A stretch of DNA of 64,000 nt from Candidatus Mycobacterium methanotrophicum (lineage in GTDB: Bacteria; Actinomycetota; Actinomycetes; Mycobacteriales; Mycobacteriaceae), in contig NZ_CP097320.1 of assembly GCF_023515995.1 (NCBI RefSeq), forward strand, positions 2,108,001 through 2,172,000. Direction: 5' to 3'. The position numbers and the translations under genes are program-made. Shown here piece after piece: positions 56,645 through 64,000 of this stretch (position 1 is the stretch's first letter; each line of letters begins with the position of its first letter). The notes below the pieces were generated by a model that was not told where the DNA came from, ran no database searches, and saw only the letters and a program-made list of their open reading frames with translations.

Positions 56645-57661
56645 GTGAGCCAGCAGGTTTCGGCATTGCATCTTGTGCTGGGCGACGAGGAGTTGTTGGT
56701 CGAGCGCGCCGTCGCCGGGGTGCTACGGGCGGCCCGGCAGCGCGCCGGCACCGACGATGTTCCGGTGAGCCGGGTGCGAGCCGGCGACCTCGGTGTCTAC
56801 CAGCTGGCCGAGTTACTGAGCCCGTCCCTGTTCGCCGAGGAGCGGGTCGTCGTCTTGGAAGCCGCCGGTGAGGCAGGCAAGGAAGCCGCGGAACTCCTCG
56901 CCAACGCCGCCGCGGACATTCCGTCGGGCACCGAGCTGGTCGTGATGCACTCAGGTGGGGGGCGTGCCAAGGCGCTGGCGAGTCAGCTGCGCGCGCTCGG
57001 TGCTCAGGTGTACCCGTGCGCGAAGATCACCAAGTCCAGCGAACGTATTGACTTCGTCCGCAACGAATTTCGTGCGCTGAAGGTCAAGTCCGACACCGAC
57101 ACCATCACTGCGCTGCTGAATGCGGTTGGCTCCGACATACGCGAACTGGCTTCGGCCTGTTCTCAACTGGTAGCCGACACCGCGGGCCGTGTCGATGTCG
57201 CCGCGGTGCGGCGCTACCACGGTGGCAGGGCCGAGGTGAAGGGATTCGACATCGCCGACAAGGCGGTGGCCGGTGACGTCGAAGGTGCGGTCGAGGCGTT
57301 GCGGTGGGCGATGATGCGCGGCGAGCCGAATGTGGTGCTGGCCGACGCGTTGGCCGAGGCCGTGCATGCGATCGGCCGGGTGGGTCCGCTCTCCGGTGAC
57401 CCCTACCGCCTGGCCGCCGAAGCCGGGATGCCGCCCTGGCGGGTGCAGAAGGCGCAGAAGCAAGCCCGGCGCTGGTCGCGGGACATGGTCGCTATCGCGA
57501 TGAGGTTGGTCGCGGCGCTCAACGCCGACGTCAAGGGCGCGGCCGCTGACGCCGACTATGCGCTGGAAGCGGCGGTGCGAAAAGTCGCCGAGCTGGCGGC
57601 CGGCGACGATGCGGGCCGGGACGGCCCGCGGTGGGGGCACCCCCGGCCGCGGAGCGGCTAG
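56645..57661 (+). CDS. holA: DNA polymerase III delta subunit
   Basis: Clamp-loader subunit that opens the beta clamp. The 338-residue protein starts [20 protein letters not shown], has the [11 protein letters not shown] block near 170, and the conserved C-terminal collar region [20 protein letters not shown] near 275. GTG 56645 is 13 bases after comEC. The M. tuberculosis protein is about 316 residues; the extra tail [13 protein letters not shown] here is made by a GC-hairpin repeat (57631-57666) read in frame until TAG. Confidence 0.93.
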   Translation: MSQQVSALHLVLGDEELLVERAVAGVLRAARQRAGTDDVPVSRVRAGDLGVYQLAELLSPSLFAEERVVVLEAAGEAGKEAAELLANAAADIPSGTELVVMHSGGGRAKALASQLRALGAQVYPCAKITKSSERIDFVRNEFRALKVKSDTDTITALLNAVGSDIRELASACSQLVADTAGRVDVAAVRRYHGGRAEVKGFDIADKAVAGDVEGAVEALRWAMMRGEPNVVLADALAEAVHAIGRVGPLSGDPYRLAAEAGMPPWRVQKAQKQARRWSRDMVAIAMRLVAALNADVKGAAADADYALEAAVRKVAELAAGDDAGRDGPRWGHPRPRSG

Positions 57662-57666
57662 GGGGC
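57631..57666 (+). repeat. GC-hairpin interspersed repeat, copy 3 (short)
   Basis: GTGGGGGCACCCCCGGCCGC then GGAGCGGCTAGGGGG, related to the copies at 188 and 6149 but lacking the GAGGAGG part. The holA stop codon lies inside it. GGGGGCACCCCC and GCCGC-GGA-GCGGC can each form a hairpin, so it may also act as a transcription barrier between holA and the convergent rpsT. Confidence 0.65.
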
Positions 57667-57704
57667 AAGCCGGGCAATTGGGTAGGCCGACCCGGGTCGC
57701 TGAC

Positions 57705-57965
57705 TCAGAGCTTGTGCAGGGCGTGCGCCAGCGCTGACTTCTTGTTGGCCGCCTGATTCTTGTGGATCACGCCCTTGCTGGTCGCCTTGTCCAGCTTGCG
57801 GCTGGTGGAGATCAGCAACTCGGCGGCTTTGTCCTTCTCGCCGGCGGCCGCGGCCTCGCGGAAGGCGCGGACAGCTGTGCGAAGCGATGACTTCACCGAC
57901 TTGTTGCGCAGTCGGGCACGCTCATTGGTGCGGTTGCGCTTCTGCTGCGACTTGATGTTGGCCAC
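57705..57965 (-). CDS. rpsT: 30S ribosomal protein S20
   Basis: An 86-residue basic helical protein that binds 16S rRNA. It begins [20 protein letters not shown] and contains [20 protein letters not shown] and [20 protein letters not shown], all standard S20. ATG 57965. It faces holA with 43 bases between, as in other mycobacteria, where rpsT is the one gene on the opposite strand here. Confidence 0.97.
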   Translation of the reverse strand: MANIKSQQKRNRTNERARLRNKSVKSSLRTAVRAFREAAAAGEKDKAAELLISTSRKLDKATSKGVIHKNQAANKKSALAHALHKL

Positions 57966-58117
57966 GCGTCAATTCCTTCGACGTAATTTTTTTGGCGGCT
58001 TGTGGTGTCACGGTTGGCCGCTGTGTCTTTACGCTTGAGCGGCGACTGCTTAGGCTATCAGTCCGCGGTGCATACGCCCAAAGCAGAGCCGCTTGGTCTG
58101 CAGAAACGGCGTTCGTG

Positions 58118-59827
58118 ATGCAGCATGACAAGATGCCCCTTCGAACCGTGCCCCTCGAGACCAGGCGGCAGCCGCGCGGCGACTCGCGGCCGTCGAAGCG
58201 CTACGAGCGTATCTTCGACGGCTACAACACCGCCAGCAGCTACCTCGAGGCGTTCGATGAGATGTTCGACGCGCAGGGCAATGTCCGCGGCCCCTACAAG
58301 GGCATTCACGCCGCGCTCGCCGCTTCGGACGCCTCCGACCTGATGGCCCGCGCCGAGGCGCTGAGCCGGGCGTTCAGCGATCAGGGCATCACGTTCTCGT
58401 TGTCCGGCCAGGAGCGGCCGTTTCCGCTGGACCTGGTCCCGCGAGTGATCTCGGCCGCCGAGTGGACGCGGTTGGAGCGCGGCATCACCCAGCGGGTCAA
58501 AGCGCTCGAGTGCTATCTGGATGACATCTACGGCGATCAGGAAATCTTGAACGACGGAGTGATCCCGCGCCGCCTGATCACTTCCTGCGAGCATTTCCAC
58601 CGGCAGGCCGCCGGCATCGTGCCGCCCAACGGTGTGCGAATCCACGTCGCTGGCATCGATCTGATCCGTGACGAGAAAGGAAGTTTCCGCGTTCTGGAGG
58701 ACAACCTTCGCTCGCCGTCGGGGGTGTCCTATGTGATTGAGAACCGGCGCACGATGGCCCGGGTCTTTCCCAACCTGTTCGCCACCCACCGGGTGCGCGT
58801 CGTCGACGACTACGCGGCGCACCTGCTGCGGGCGCTGCGTAATTCCGCGGCCACCAACGAGGCCGACCCCGCGGTGGTGGTGCTGACACCCGGCGTTTAC
58901 AACTCGGCGTATTTCGAGCATTCCCTGCTGGCCCGGCAGATGGGTGTCGAGCTGGTCGAAGGGCGCGACCTGTTTTGCCGCGACAACCACGTGTACATGC
59001 GCACCACGCACGGAGAGCGCCAGGTCGACGTCATCTATCGGCGTATCGATGACGCGTTCCTGGACCCGATGCAGTTCCGCCCTGATTCGGTGCTGGGAGT
59101 GGCCGGCTTGCTCAACGCCGCCCGGGCCGGCAACGTGGTGATCTCCAGCGCCGTCGGCAACGGGGTGGGCGACGACAAACTCGTCTACACCTACGTGCCG
59201 ACGATCATCGAGTATTACCTCGGCGAGAAGCCGTTGCTGGCCAACGTGGACACCTTCCGGTGCTGGTTGGACGACGAACGCGAGGAGGTGCTGGACCGGG
59301 TCGACGAGCTGGTGATCAAGCCGGTCGATGGCTCCGGCGGCTACGGCATCGTCTTCGGCCCGGAGGCGTCCACCAAGGACTTGACCGCGATCAGCAAGAA
59401 GATCCGCGACGACCCGCGGGGCTGGGTCGCCCAGCCGATGATGCAGCTGTCGACAGTCCCGACACAGGTCGGAGACAAGTTGACACCCCGATGCGTCGAC
59501 TTACGGCCGTTCGCGGTCAACGACGGCGAGGACGTGTGGGTGCTGCCCGGCGGCCTGACCCGGGTGGCGCTGGTCGAGGGGTCGCGGGTGGTGAACTCCA
59601 GCCAGGGCGGCGGCTCCAAGGACACCTGGGTGCTGGCGACGCGCACCTCGGTGGCCGACCGCGAGCTGGGTGCCGCCGAAATCGTGCGCTCGTTGCCCGC
59701 CGCGGTCACCACGCCCGACGGCGAGGTGGACGGCGAAAAAGCCTCTCAGCAGCAACAACAGCCGCAGCTGCGCCCGACGCGCGAGCAGCCCGCTCAACAG
59801 CAACACCAGCAGGCGGCGATCGGCTGA
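58118..59827 (+). CDS. Circularly permuted ATP-grasp protein (Rv2411c-like)
   Basis: A 569-residue protein of the DUF404/DUF407 group. Recognisable blocks are FDGYNTASSYLEAFDEMFDA, ALECYLDDIYGDQEILNDGV, VLEDNLRSPSGVSYVIENRR, RQVDVIYRRIDDAFLDP and VIKPVDGSGGYGIVFGP (nucleotide-binding glycine loop). The predicted activity is ATP-dependent peptide or amide bond formation. It is the first of three coupled genes with an alpha-E protein and a transglutaminase, a trio proposed from comparative genomics to modify peptides. The C-terminal 40 residues are glutamine-rich (KASQQQQQPQLRPTREQPAQ), probably disordered. ATG 58118 is used; 58133 is an alternative. Confidence 0.88.
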   Translation: MQHDKMPLRTVPLETRRQPRGDSRPSKRYERIFDGYNTASSYLEAFDEMFDAQGNVRGPYKGIHAALAASDASDLMARAEALSRAFSDQGITFSLSGQERPFPLDLVPRVISAAEWTRLERGITQRVKALECYLDDIYGDQEILNDGVIPRRLITSCEHFHRQAAGIVPPNGVRIHVAGIDLIRDEKGSFRVLEDNLRSPSGVSYVIENRRTMARVFPNLFATHRVRVVDDYAAHLLRALRNSAATNEADPAVVVLTPGVYNSAYFEHSLLARQMGVELVEGRDLFCRDNHVYMRTTHGERQVDVIYRRIDDAFLDPMQFRPDSVLGVAGLLNAARAGNVVISSAVGNGVGDDKLVYTYVPTIIEYYLGEKPLLANVDTFRCWLDDEREEVLDRVDELVIKPVDGSGGYGIVFGPEASTKDLTAISKKIRDDPRGWVAQPMMQLSTVPTQVGDKLTPRCVDLRPFAVNDGEDVWVLPGGLTRVALVEGSRVVNSSQGGGSKDTWVLATRTSVADRELGAAEIVRSLPAAVTTPDGEVDGEKASQQQQQPQLRPTREQPAQQQHQQAAIG

Positions 59828-60804
59828 TGCTGGCCCGCAATGCCGAGGCACTGTATTGGATCGGTCGCTACGCCGAGCGTGCCGATGACACCGCGCGGAT
59901 CCTCGACGTCGCCGTGCACCAACTGCTGGAGGATTCCAGCGTCGACCCCGATCACACCTCCCGAGTGCTGCTGCACGTGCTGGGAATTGAGCCGCCCGAC
60001 ACGGAGTTGGATGTCTGGTCGCTGACCGACCTGGTGGCGTTTCGCCGCAACACCCCGGGCGGCAGCTCCATCGTCGATGCGATCTCGGCTGCGCGGGAGA
60101 ACGCGCGGTCTGCGCGCGAGGTGACGTCCACCGAAACCTGGGAGTGCCTCAACGCCACTTTCAACGCGCTGGGTGAACGCGAGCGGGCTGCTAAACACCT
60201 TGGCCCGCATGAGTTTCTGTCGTATATCGCGGGCCGCGCGGCAATGTTCGCGGGGCTCGCCGATTCGACGCTGTCGCGTGACGACGGGTATCGCTTCATG
60301 CTGCTGGGCCGTGCGATCGAGCGGGTGGACATGACGGTGCGGTTGTTGTTGTCGCGGGTCGGGGACAGCGCCTCCTCGCCCGCGTGGGTGACGGTGTTGC
60401 GCTCGGCCGGTGCGCACGACACCTATCTGCGCACGTATCGCGGTGTGCTGGACGCCAACCGGGTGGTCGAGTTCATCCTGCTCGACCGGCTGTTCCCGCG
60501 TTCGGTGTTCTACTCGCTGAAGATGGCCGAGCACAACCTCGACGAATTGCTGCGCCATCCGCACAGCCGGGTCGGTTCTACCGCCGAAGCGCAGCGGTTG
60601 CTCGGGCGAGCTCGCAGCGAGCTCGAATTCATCCGGCCGGGTGTGCTGCTCGGATCGCTGGAGACGCGGCTGGCCAGCCTGCAAAAAACTTGCTATGACG
60701 TCGGAGAAGCATTGGCGGTTCAGTACTTTCACGCTGTCCCGTGGGTCGCCTGGTCCGACGCCGCGCACCGCGAGCCGTTGCCGGCGCGACAGGCGAAGAC
60801 CTGA
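59827..60804 (+). CDS. Alpha-E domain protein (Rv2410c-like)
   Basis: A 325-residue all-helical protein that opens MLARNAEALYWIGRYAERAD, the alpha-E family start, with RAIERVDMTVRLLLSRVGDS near 165 and LLDRLFPRSVFYSLKMAEHN near 222. Its biochemical role is unknown. It nearly always sits beside the ATP-grasp gene, as here, where ATG 59827 overlaps the preceding TGA, and the next gene's ATG overlaps this gene's stop. A complex is likely. Confidence 0.88.
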   Translation: MLARNAEALYWIGRYAERADDTARILDVAVHQLLEDSSVDPDHTSRVLLHVLGIEPPDTELDVWSLTDLVAFRRNTPGGSSIVDAISAARENARSAREVTSTETWECLNATFNALGERERAAKHLGPHEFLSYIAGRAAMFAGLADSTLSRDDGYRFMLLGRAIERVDMTVRLLLSRVGDSASSPAWVTVLRSAGAHDTYLRTYRGVLDANRVVEFILLDRLFPRSVFYSLKMAEHNLDELLRHPHSRVGSTAEAQRLLGRARSELEFIRPGVLLGSLETRLASLQKTCYDVGEALAVQYFHAVPWVAWSDAAHREPLPARQAKT

Positions 60805-61643
60805 TGTGGCGGCTGCGGGTGTTGCACGCCACTGGATACGCCTATCCGTCGCCGGCGACGGCGTCCTACAACGAGGCCCGGCTCACGCCGCGATCGGATA
60901 CCCGGCAAAACGTCGTACTCAACCGCATCGAAACCGTCCCGTCCACCCGGTCGTACCGCTACATCGACTATTGGGGCACCGCGGTGACGGCTTTCGACTT
61001 GCACGCGCCGCACACCGAATTGACGGTCACCGCCTCGTCGGTCGTGGAGACCGACCGAGCGGAGGCGCCGAGCGAAAAAGTCACCTGGGCCGACTTGCAC
61101 AGCGAATCGGTGATCGACCGGTTCGACGAAGTGCTTCGCGCCAGCGACTACACACCGGCAAGCAAACGTATTGCAGCCGTGGGCAAGCAGATCGCCAAGT
61201 GCCACGAACCAGCTGAAGCCGTCGCCGCCGCCACGGAGTGGGTTCGCAGCGAACTGGACTACGTTCGCGGCACTACCGGTGTCCATTCGTCAGGGCTGGA
61301 CGCGTTGCGTGAGGGCAAAGGCGTCTGCCAGGATTTCGTGCACCTTTCGCTAATCATATTGCGCGGCATGGGCATACCCTCACGCTACGTGTCCGGCTAT
61401 CGCCATCCCGACTCGGATGCGGCGGTGGGGGACACGGTCGACGGGCAAAGCCATGCCTGGCTTCAGGTCTGGACCGGCAGTTGGTGGGATCTTGACCCCA
61501 CCAATGACAGCGAGATCACCGAGCAGTACATCAGCATCGGCGTCGGCCGTGATTACTCTGATGTGCCCCCGCTGAAGGGCATTTACTCCGGGCAGGGCGC
61601 CACCGACCTCGACGTCGTCGTCGAAATCACCCGGCTCGCATAG
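60804..61643 (+). CDS. Transglutaminase-like protease (Rv2409c-like)
   Basis: A 279-residue protein with an N-terminal beta domain (MWRLRVLHATGYAYPSPATA) and a transglutaminase/protease core. The triad is Cys175 (GVCQDFVH), His217 (GQSHAWLQVW) and an Asp in WDLDPTND near 229-231. There is no signal peptide, so it is probably cytosolic. As third gene of the ATP-grasp/alpha-E operon it may hydrolyse or trim the peptide product. Confidence 0.9.
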   Translation: MWRLRVLHATGYAYPSPATASYNEARLTPRSDTRQNVVLNRIETVPSTRSYRYIDYWGTAVTAFDLHAPHTELTVTASSVVETDRAEAPSEKVTWADLHSESVIDRFDEVLRASDYTPASKRIAAVGKQIAKCHEPAEAVAAATEWVRSELDYVRGTTGVHSSGLDALREGKGVCQDFVHLSLIILRGMGIPSRYVSGYRHPDSDAAVGDTVDGQSHAWLQVWTGSWWDLDPTNDSEITEQYISIGVGRDYSDVPPLKGIYSGQGATDLDVVVEITRLA

Positions 61644-61657
61644 CTAGCGGCGGCGTT

Positions 61658-62314
61658 TTGCCGGCTCGGCCGCCCGCCCGAGATTGCGATGACCGCGTTG
61701 GGCTGCTCTTCGGTGGTCTGGCGATCGGAGTTGGGATCGGCGGCGTGATGCCGCTGCCGTACGGCCTGGCCGCCGCGGTCCAGCAGTACGTCCGGGCCCA
61801 GCCGGTGGCGGTGCAGGTCATCGCGGTGGCGGTGTTCGGATCCTCGGTGCCGCTGGCCATCTACGCGGCCACCGCCAGTGCCCGGTTGCGTCAGCTCGGA
61901 GTTATCGCCCCCGGCGCGACGATCGCGTTGGTCGGGGGAACCTTGGCGGCGAGCTTCCTGGGCCTGGCCGGTTTGGTGGGCTGGACACTGTCACGACCAG
62001 AGATCAGCGCCGACGGCGTGTTGGTTCGCGCGCTGTACTTCCTGGTGTTTCTGGTCGGTGGCCCCGGGCACATAGTGACCCTAGGCCTTCTGGTTGCCGG
62101 CATGGCCGTGCCCAGCCTGATCCTGGGGCTGTTGCCCCGGCCGCTGGCATTGGCCGGGGTGGTGATCGCAGCGCTTTCCGAATTGGCCACGCTGGTGCTG
62201 GTTTGGCCCGCGCTCGGAGTCATCCTGCCGGTCGCGCGGGTTTCGGCATTGGCCTGGCTGATGGTGGCCGGTGCCCGGTTGCCGCTGCGGCGCAGCGATA
62301 TCCGGACTGGGTGA
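61658..62314 (+). CDS. Integral membrane protein, unknown function
   Basis: About 218 residues from TTG 61658, with five or six hydrophobic helices (VGLLFGGLAIGVGIGGVMPL, VQVIAVAVFGSSVPLAIYAA, ATIALVGGTLAASFLGLAGL, LYFLVFLVGGPGHIVTLGLL and two more). The family is not recognised. The start is doubtful: TTG 61658 and GTG 61745 are in frame, while an attractive ATG at 61689 (reading MTALG) is in a different frame, so a one-base indel near the 5' end is possible. Its stop ends one base from the convergent rnz relic. Confidence 0.6.
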   Translation: MPARPPARDCDDRVGLLFGGLAIGVGIGGVMPLPYGLAAAVQQYVRAQPVAVQVIAVAVFGSSVPLAIYAATASARLRQLGVIAPGATIALVGGTLAASFLGLAGLVGWTLSRPEISADGVLVRALYFLVFLVGGPGHIVTLGLLVAGMAVPSLILGLLPRPLALAGVVIAALSELATLVLVWPALGVILPVARVSALAWLMVAGARLPLRRSDIRTG

Positions 62315-62315
62315 G

Positions 62316-62945
62316 TCACCCGCGCGCTGTCACCTCCACCCGGTGTAGGTCGTCGCCGAGCTCGATCCGCCCGTCGAACGCGGTGGTGGCCGCCTCTTGC
62401 ACCGACGAGTGATAGTCACCCGCCAGCACCACCGAAGCGCCGCCGACTTCGATCCGAAACTCGATCGTCGGCGCCACCGGCCGGTGGTCGGTGGGCGCCA
62501 CCCGGATTGACACGCCGTCGCGGTCCCACACTGTGCCGTCGGTGTATTTGTGTACCTCAACCGGCGGCGGGGAGGTCAGGTCGTCGTGATGAGCGATCCG
62601 GTAGCCGATGTCGGGGCCGAAGGCTTTCAGCGCCGCGTCGACCACCGCGGCGGTCCCCGGCGGCCCGATGATCGGCAGCGGTGTGAGATCGGGTGCGAAT
62701 GTGGTGACCCAACGGGTGATCATCACGTCGCCCAGGTCGGCGATGTGGTCGCTGTGCAGGTGGGTAATCAGTAGGGCCGATAAACCGTTGGCGCCCAAGC
62801 CGATTGCCGCCGCGCGTTGCAGCACGCCGCGCCCGCAATCCACCAGGAAGGCGTGCCCGCCGGCCCGCACCAGAGTGGCGGGGCCGGCACGATCCGGGTC
62901 CGGGATGGGGCTGCCGGTCCCGAGCAGCGTGATCTCGATCGTGAC
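62316..62945 (-). pseudogene. rnz: Ribonuclease Z / metallo-beta-lactamase, start lost and two internal deletions
   Basis: From 62945 the minus frame reads [20 protein letters not shown], which is the normal N-terminus, but the first codon is GTC and an in-frame TGA precedes it directly, so there is no usual start. The zinc motif [13 protein letters not shown] and the later [13 protein letters not shown] are intact. After VVLAGD the sequence jumps to [13 protein letters not shown] and then to [15 protein letters not shown]. Compared with the Rv2407 protein about 40 and 30 residues are missing, including the later metal histidine region. A shorter protein could start at GTG 62870, but it would lack the core edges. 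Confidence 0.8.
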
Positions 62946-63157
62946 TCAACGGTATGCTACAAATCCTGGTCTGTCGCCGTTTAATTCGCTAACCCAACTG
63001 GCTCGCAATGCTTCTCTGGCAGGCAGGTTGCGGAGGCTAGCGCGGACGGTCCTCGGGGTGCATAACAATGTTGGCGTGATTTTCGCAGGTTGCTTTCCCG
63101 ATGACCGATCTCGCCGTAGCCTGGTGTGAACAGGATCACTATCGGCGGGAGGCCTGG

Positions 63158-63586
63158 ATGCGCATTGCAGACGTGCTACGGAACAAGGGCGCCGCGGTAA
63201 TGACAATCAACCCCGACGCGACGGTGACCGAATTACTGGCCGGGCTCGCCGGTCACAACATCGGTGCGATGGTGGTGGTCGGGCCCGAAGGCGTCGTCGG
63301 CATCGTCTCTGAGCGTGACGTCGTACGCCAACTGCACGCTCACGGCGCGTCGGTGCTATCGCGACCAGTGTCGAACATCATGACGTCCGTGACGTCGACC
63401 TGTAGTAAGTCCGACACGGTTGACAGCCTCACCATGCTGATGACCGAAAACCGGGTCCGACATGTCCCGGTAGTCGAGGACGGAAAGTTGATCGGGATCG
63501 TCAGCATCGGTGATGTCGTGAAGACGCGGATGGAGGAGTTGGAGGCTGAGCAGGAGCAGCTCCAGTTCTACATCACCCACGGTTGA
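63158..63586 (+). CDS. CBS-pair domain protein (Rv2406c-like)
   Basis: A 142-residue protein made of two CBS domains: MRIADVLRNKGAAVMTINPD through GVVGIVSERDVVRQLHAHGA, then VSNIMTSVTSTCSKSDTVDS through GKLIGIVSIGDVVKTRMEEL, ending in a short helix. CBS pairs bind adenine nucleotides and act as sensors. ATG 63158 has GGGAGG upstream and matches the family start; the open frame extends to 63101. It stands alone, with 212 bases upstream. Confidence 0.93.
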   Translation: MRIADVLRNKGAAVMTINPDATVTELLAGLAGHNIGAMVVVGPEGVVGIVSERDVVRQLHAHGASVLSRPVSNIMTSVTSTCSKSDTVDSLTMLMTENRVRHVPVVEDGKLIGIVSIGDVVKTRMEELEAEQEQLQFYITHG

Positions 63587-63671
63587 TCAGTCGCGCCGAG
63601 TGGCCACTTAACACCCGCTTCAGCGCCCACTACGTGCCATAACTGGCCACTAGGCATGGGTTTAACGGGTT

Positions 63672-64000
63672 TCAGCTCCAGGAGTAGTCGCGTCGTAGCC
63701 GGGCGGCCACCACGTCGAACACGGCGCGTTGCAGGATCGCGCCCTCCCGGCGGATGCCCTCCTCGGGGACGTCGAGCACCCGGTCCAGGCGCACCCAGCT
63801 GGGCCTTTGATCGCTATCCCAGCTTCCGCTACCGATCCCCACCCAGTCCCGGTCGGCGGCGTGCCGCTCCTGGCCGGACATCATCAACCCGAGCAGCGTG
63901 TTGCGGTCGCGTCCCACGACCAGCACCGGGCGGTCCTTGCCGCGGGTGGGGTCGTCCTCGTAGGTCACCCACGTCCAGACGATTTCGCCGGGGTCGGCCC
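63672..64000 (-). CDS. PemK/MazF-like protein (Rv2405-like), 5' end outside window
   Basis: The minus frame is open from the window edge: ADPGEIVWTWVTYEDDPTRG, KDRPVLVVGRDRN and LLGLMMSGQE, then a WVRLDRVLDVPEEGI segment and the end ARLRRDYSW. The GEIVW and KDRPVLVV blocks are those of the PemK/MazF (SH3-like) toxin fold. In mycobacteria this longer protein has no obvious antitoxin beside it, and it may not be a toxin. 109 codons are visible, and the true start lies beyond 64000. Confidence 0.8.
   Translation of the reverse strand, partial: ADPGEIVWTWVTYEDDPTRGKDRPVLVVGRDRNTLLGLMMSGQERHAADRDWVGIGSGSWDSDQRPSWVRLDRVLDVPEEGIRREGAILQRAVFDVVAARLRRDYSWS

Noticed and set aside
1..64000. CRISPR arrays, tRNA or rRNA genes, prophage
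   Set aside because: No regular direct repeats with spacers, no cloverleaf-like or rRNA-like sequence, and no phage structural or integrase genes were seen on reading both strands.

Overview
The window is actinobacterial and almost certainly from a slow-growing Mycobacterium. It has high GC and GTG/TTG starts, PE and PPE proteins, MmpL/MmpS transporters, a PapA acyltransferase, a FAAL-type FadD, and methylglucose-lipopolysaccharide (MGLP) genes. The housekeeping genes follow, in order, the M. tuberculosis H37Rv stretch from about Rv2446c to Rv2405 (comparison from memory; no search was run). The species could not be fixed.

Layout. (1) 1-7338: DUF4233 gene tail, ndk, rne, rplU, rpmA, obg, proB. 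(2) 7345-15445: a large insertion between proB and nadE. It holds degraded pieces (TetR, P450, sirtuin, membrane protein, isochorismatase, ISAs1-family transposase), then a minus-strand PPE-PPE-DUF732 operon and a divergent PE gene. (3) 15446-28765: nadE, an IS3 remnant, a GAF-domain regulator, a crotonase remnant, rbsK, a decayed membrane cyclase gene, proA, a MoxR ATPase and VWA pair, then a tight chain nadD-rsfS-gpgP-octT-degV. (4) 28773-51647: a lipid export and synthesis island with an mmpS-mmpL pair, a broken reductase, and a five-gene set fadD23, PE-PPE acyltransferase, mmpL10 and papA3 (minus) with a divergent bimodular pks (plus). Its content matches the trehalose polyphleate (TPP) locus known from M. 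smegmatis and M. abscessus. It sits where H37Rv carries eis. (5) 51591-54064: a graveyard of lipid-oxidation genes (PPOX, two FadE, SDR) broken around an IS256-family fragment. (6) 54188-64000: comEA, comEC, holA, rpsT, an ATP-grasp/alpha-E/transglutaminase operon, a membrane protein, a broken rnz, a CBS-pair protein and a truncated PemK-like gene.

How the island should work. FadD23 would activate a fatty acyl starter as acyl-AMP. The two-module PKS has malonyl-type AT motifs in both modules; only module 2 has DH and ER. It would extend the chain in four-carbon rounds to phleic acids. PapA3 would acylate trehalose, MmpL10 would move the intermediate across the membrane, and the secreted PE-PPE serine-hydrolase-fold enzyme would complete polyacylation outside.

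The least expected observations are the TPP locus at the eis position, the contrasting ketoreductase fingerprints of the two PKS modules, an rnz that has lost its start codon and two internal blocks, and a GC-hairpin repeat whose copies have become the C-terminal tails of Obg and HolA. Insertion-sequence remnants lie at each of the main synteny breaks. I found no CRISPR array, tRNA, rRNA or intact insertion sequence, and nothing I would call a wholly new system.
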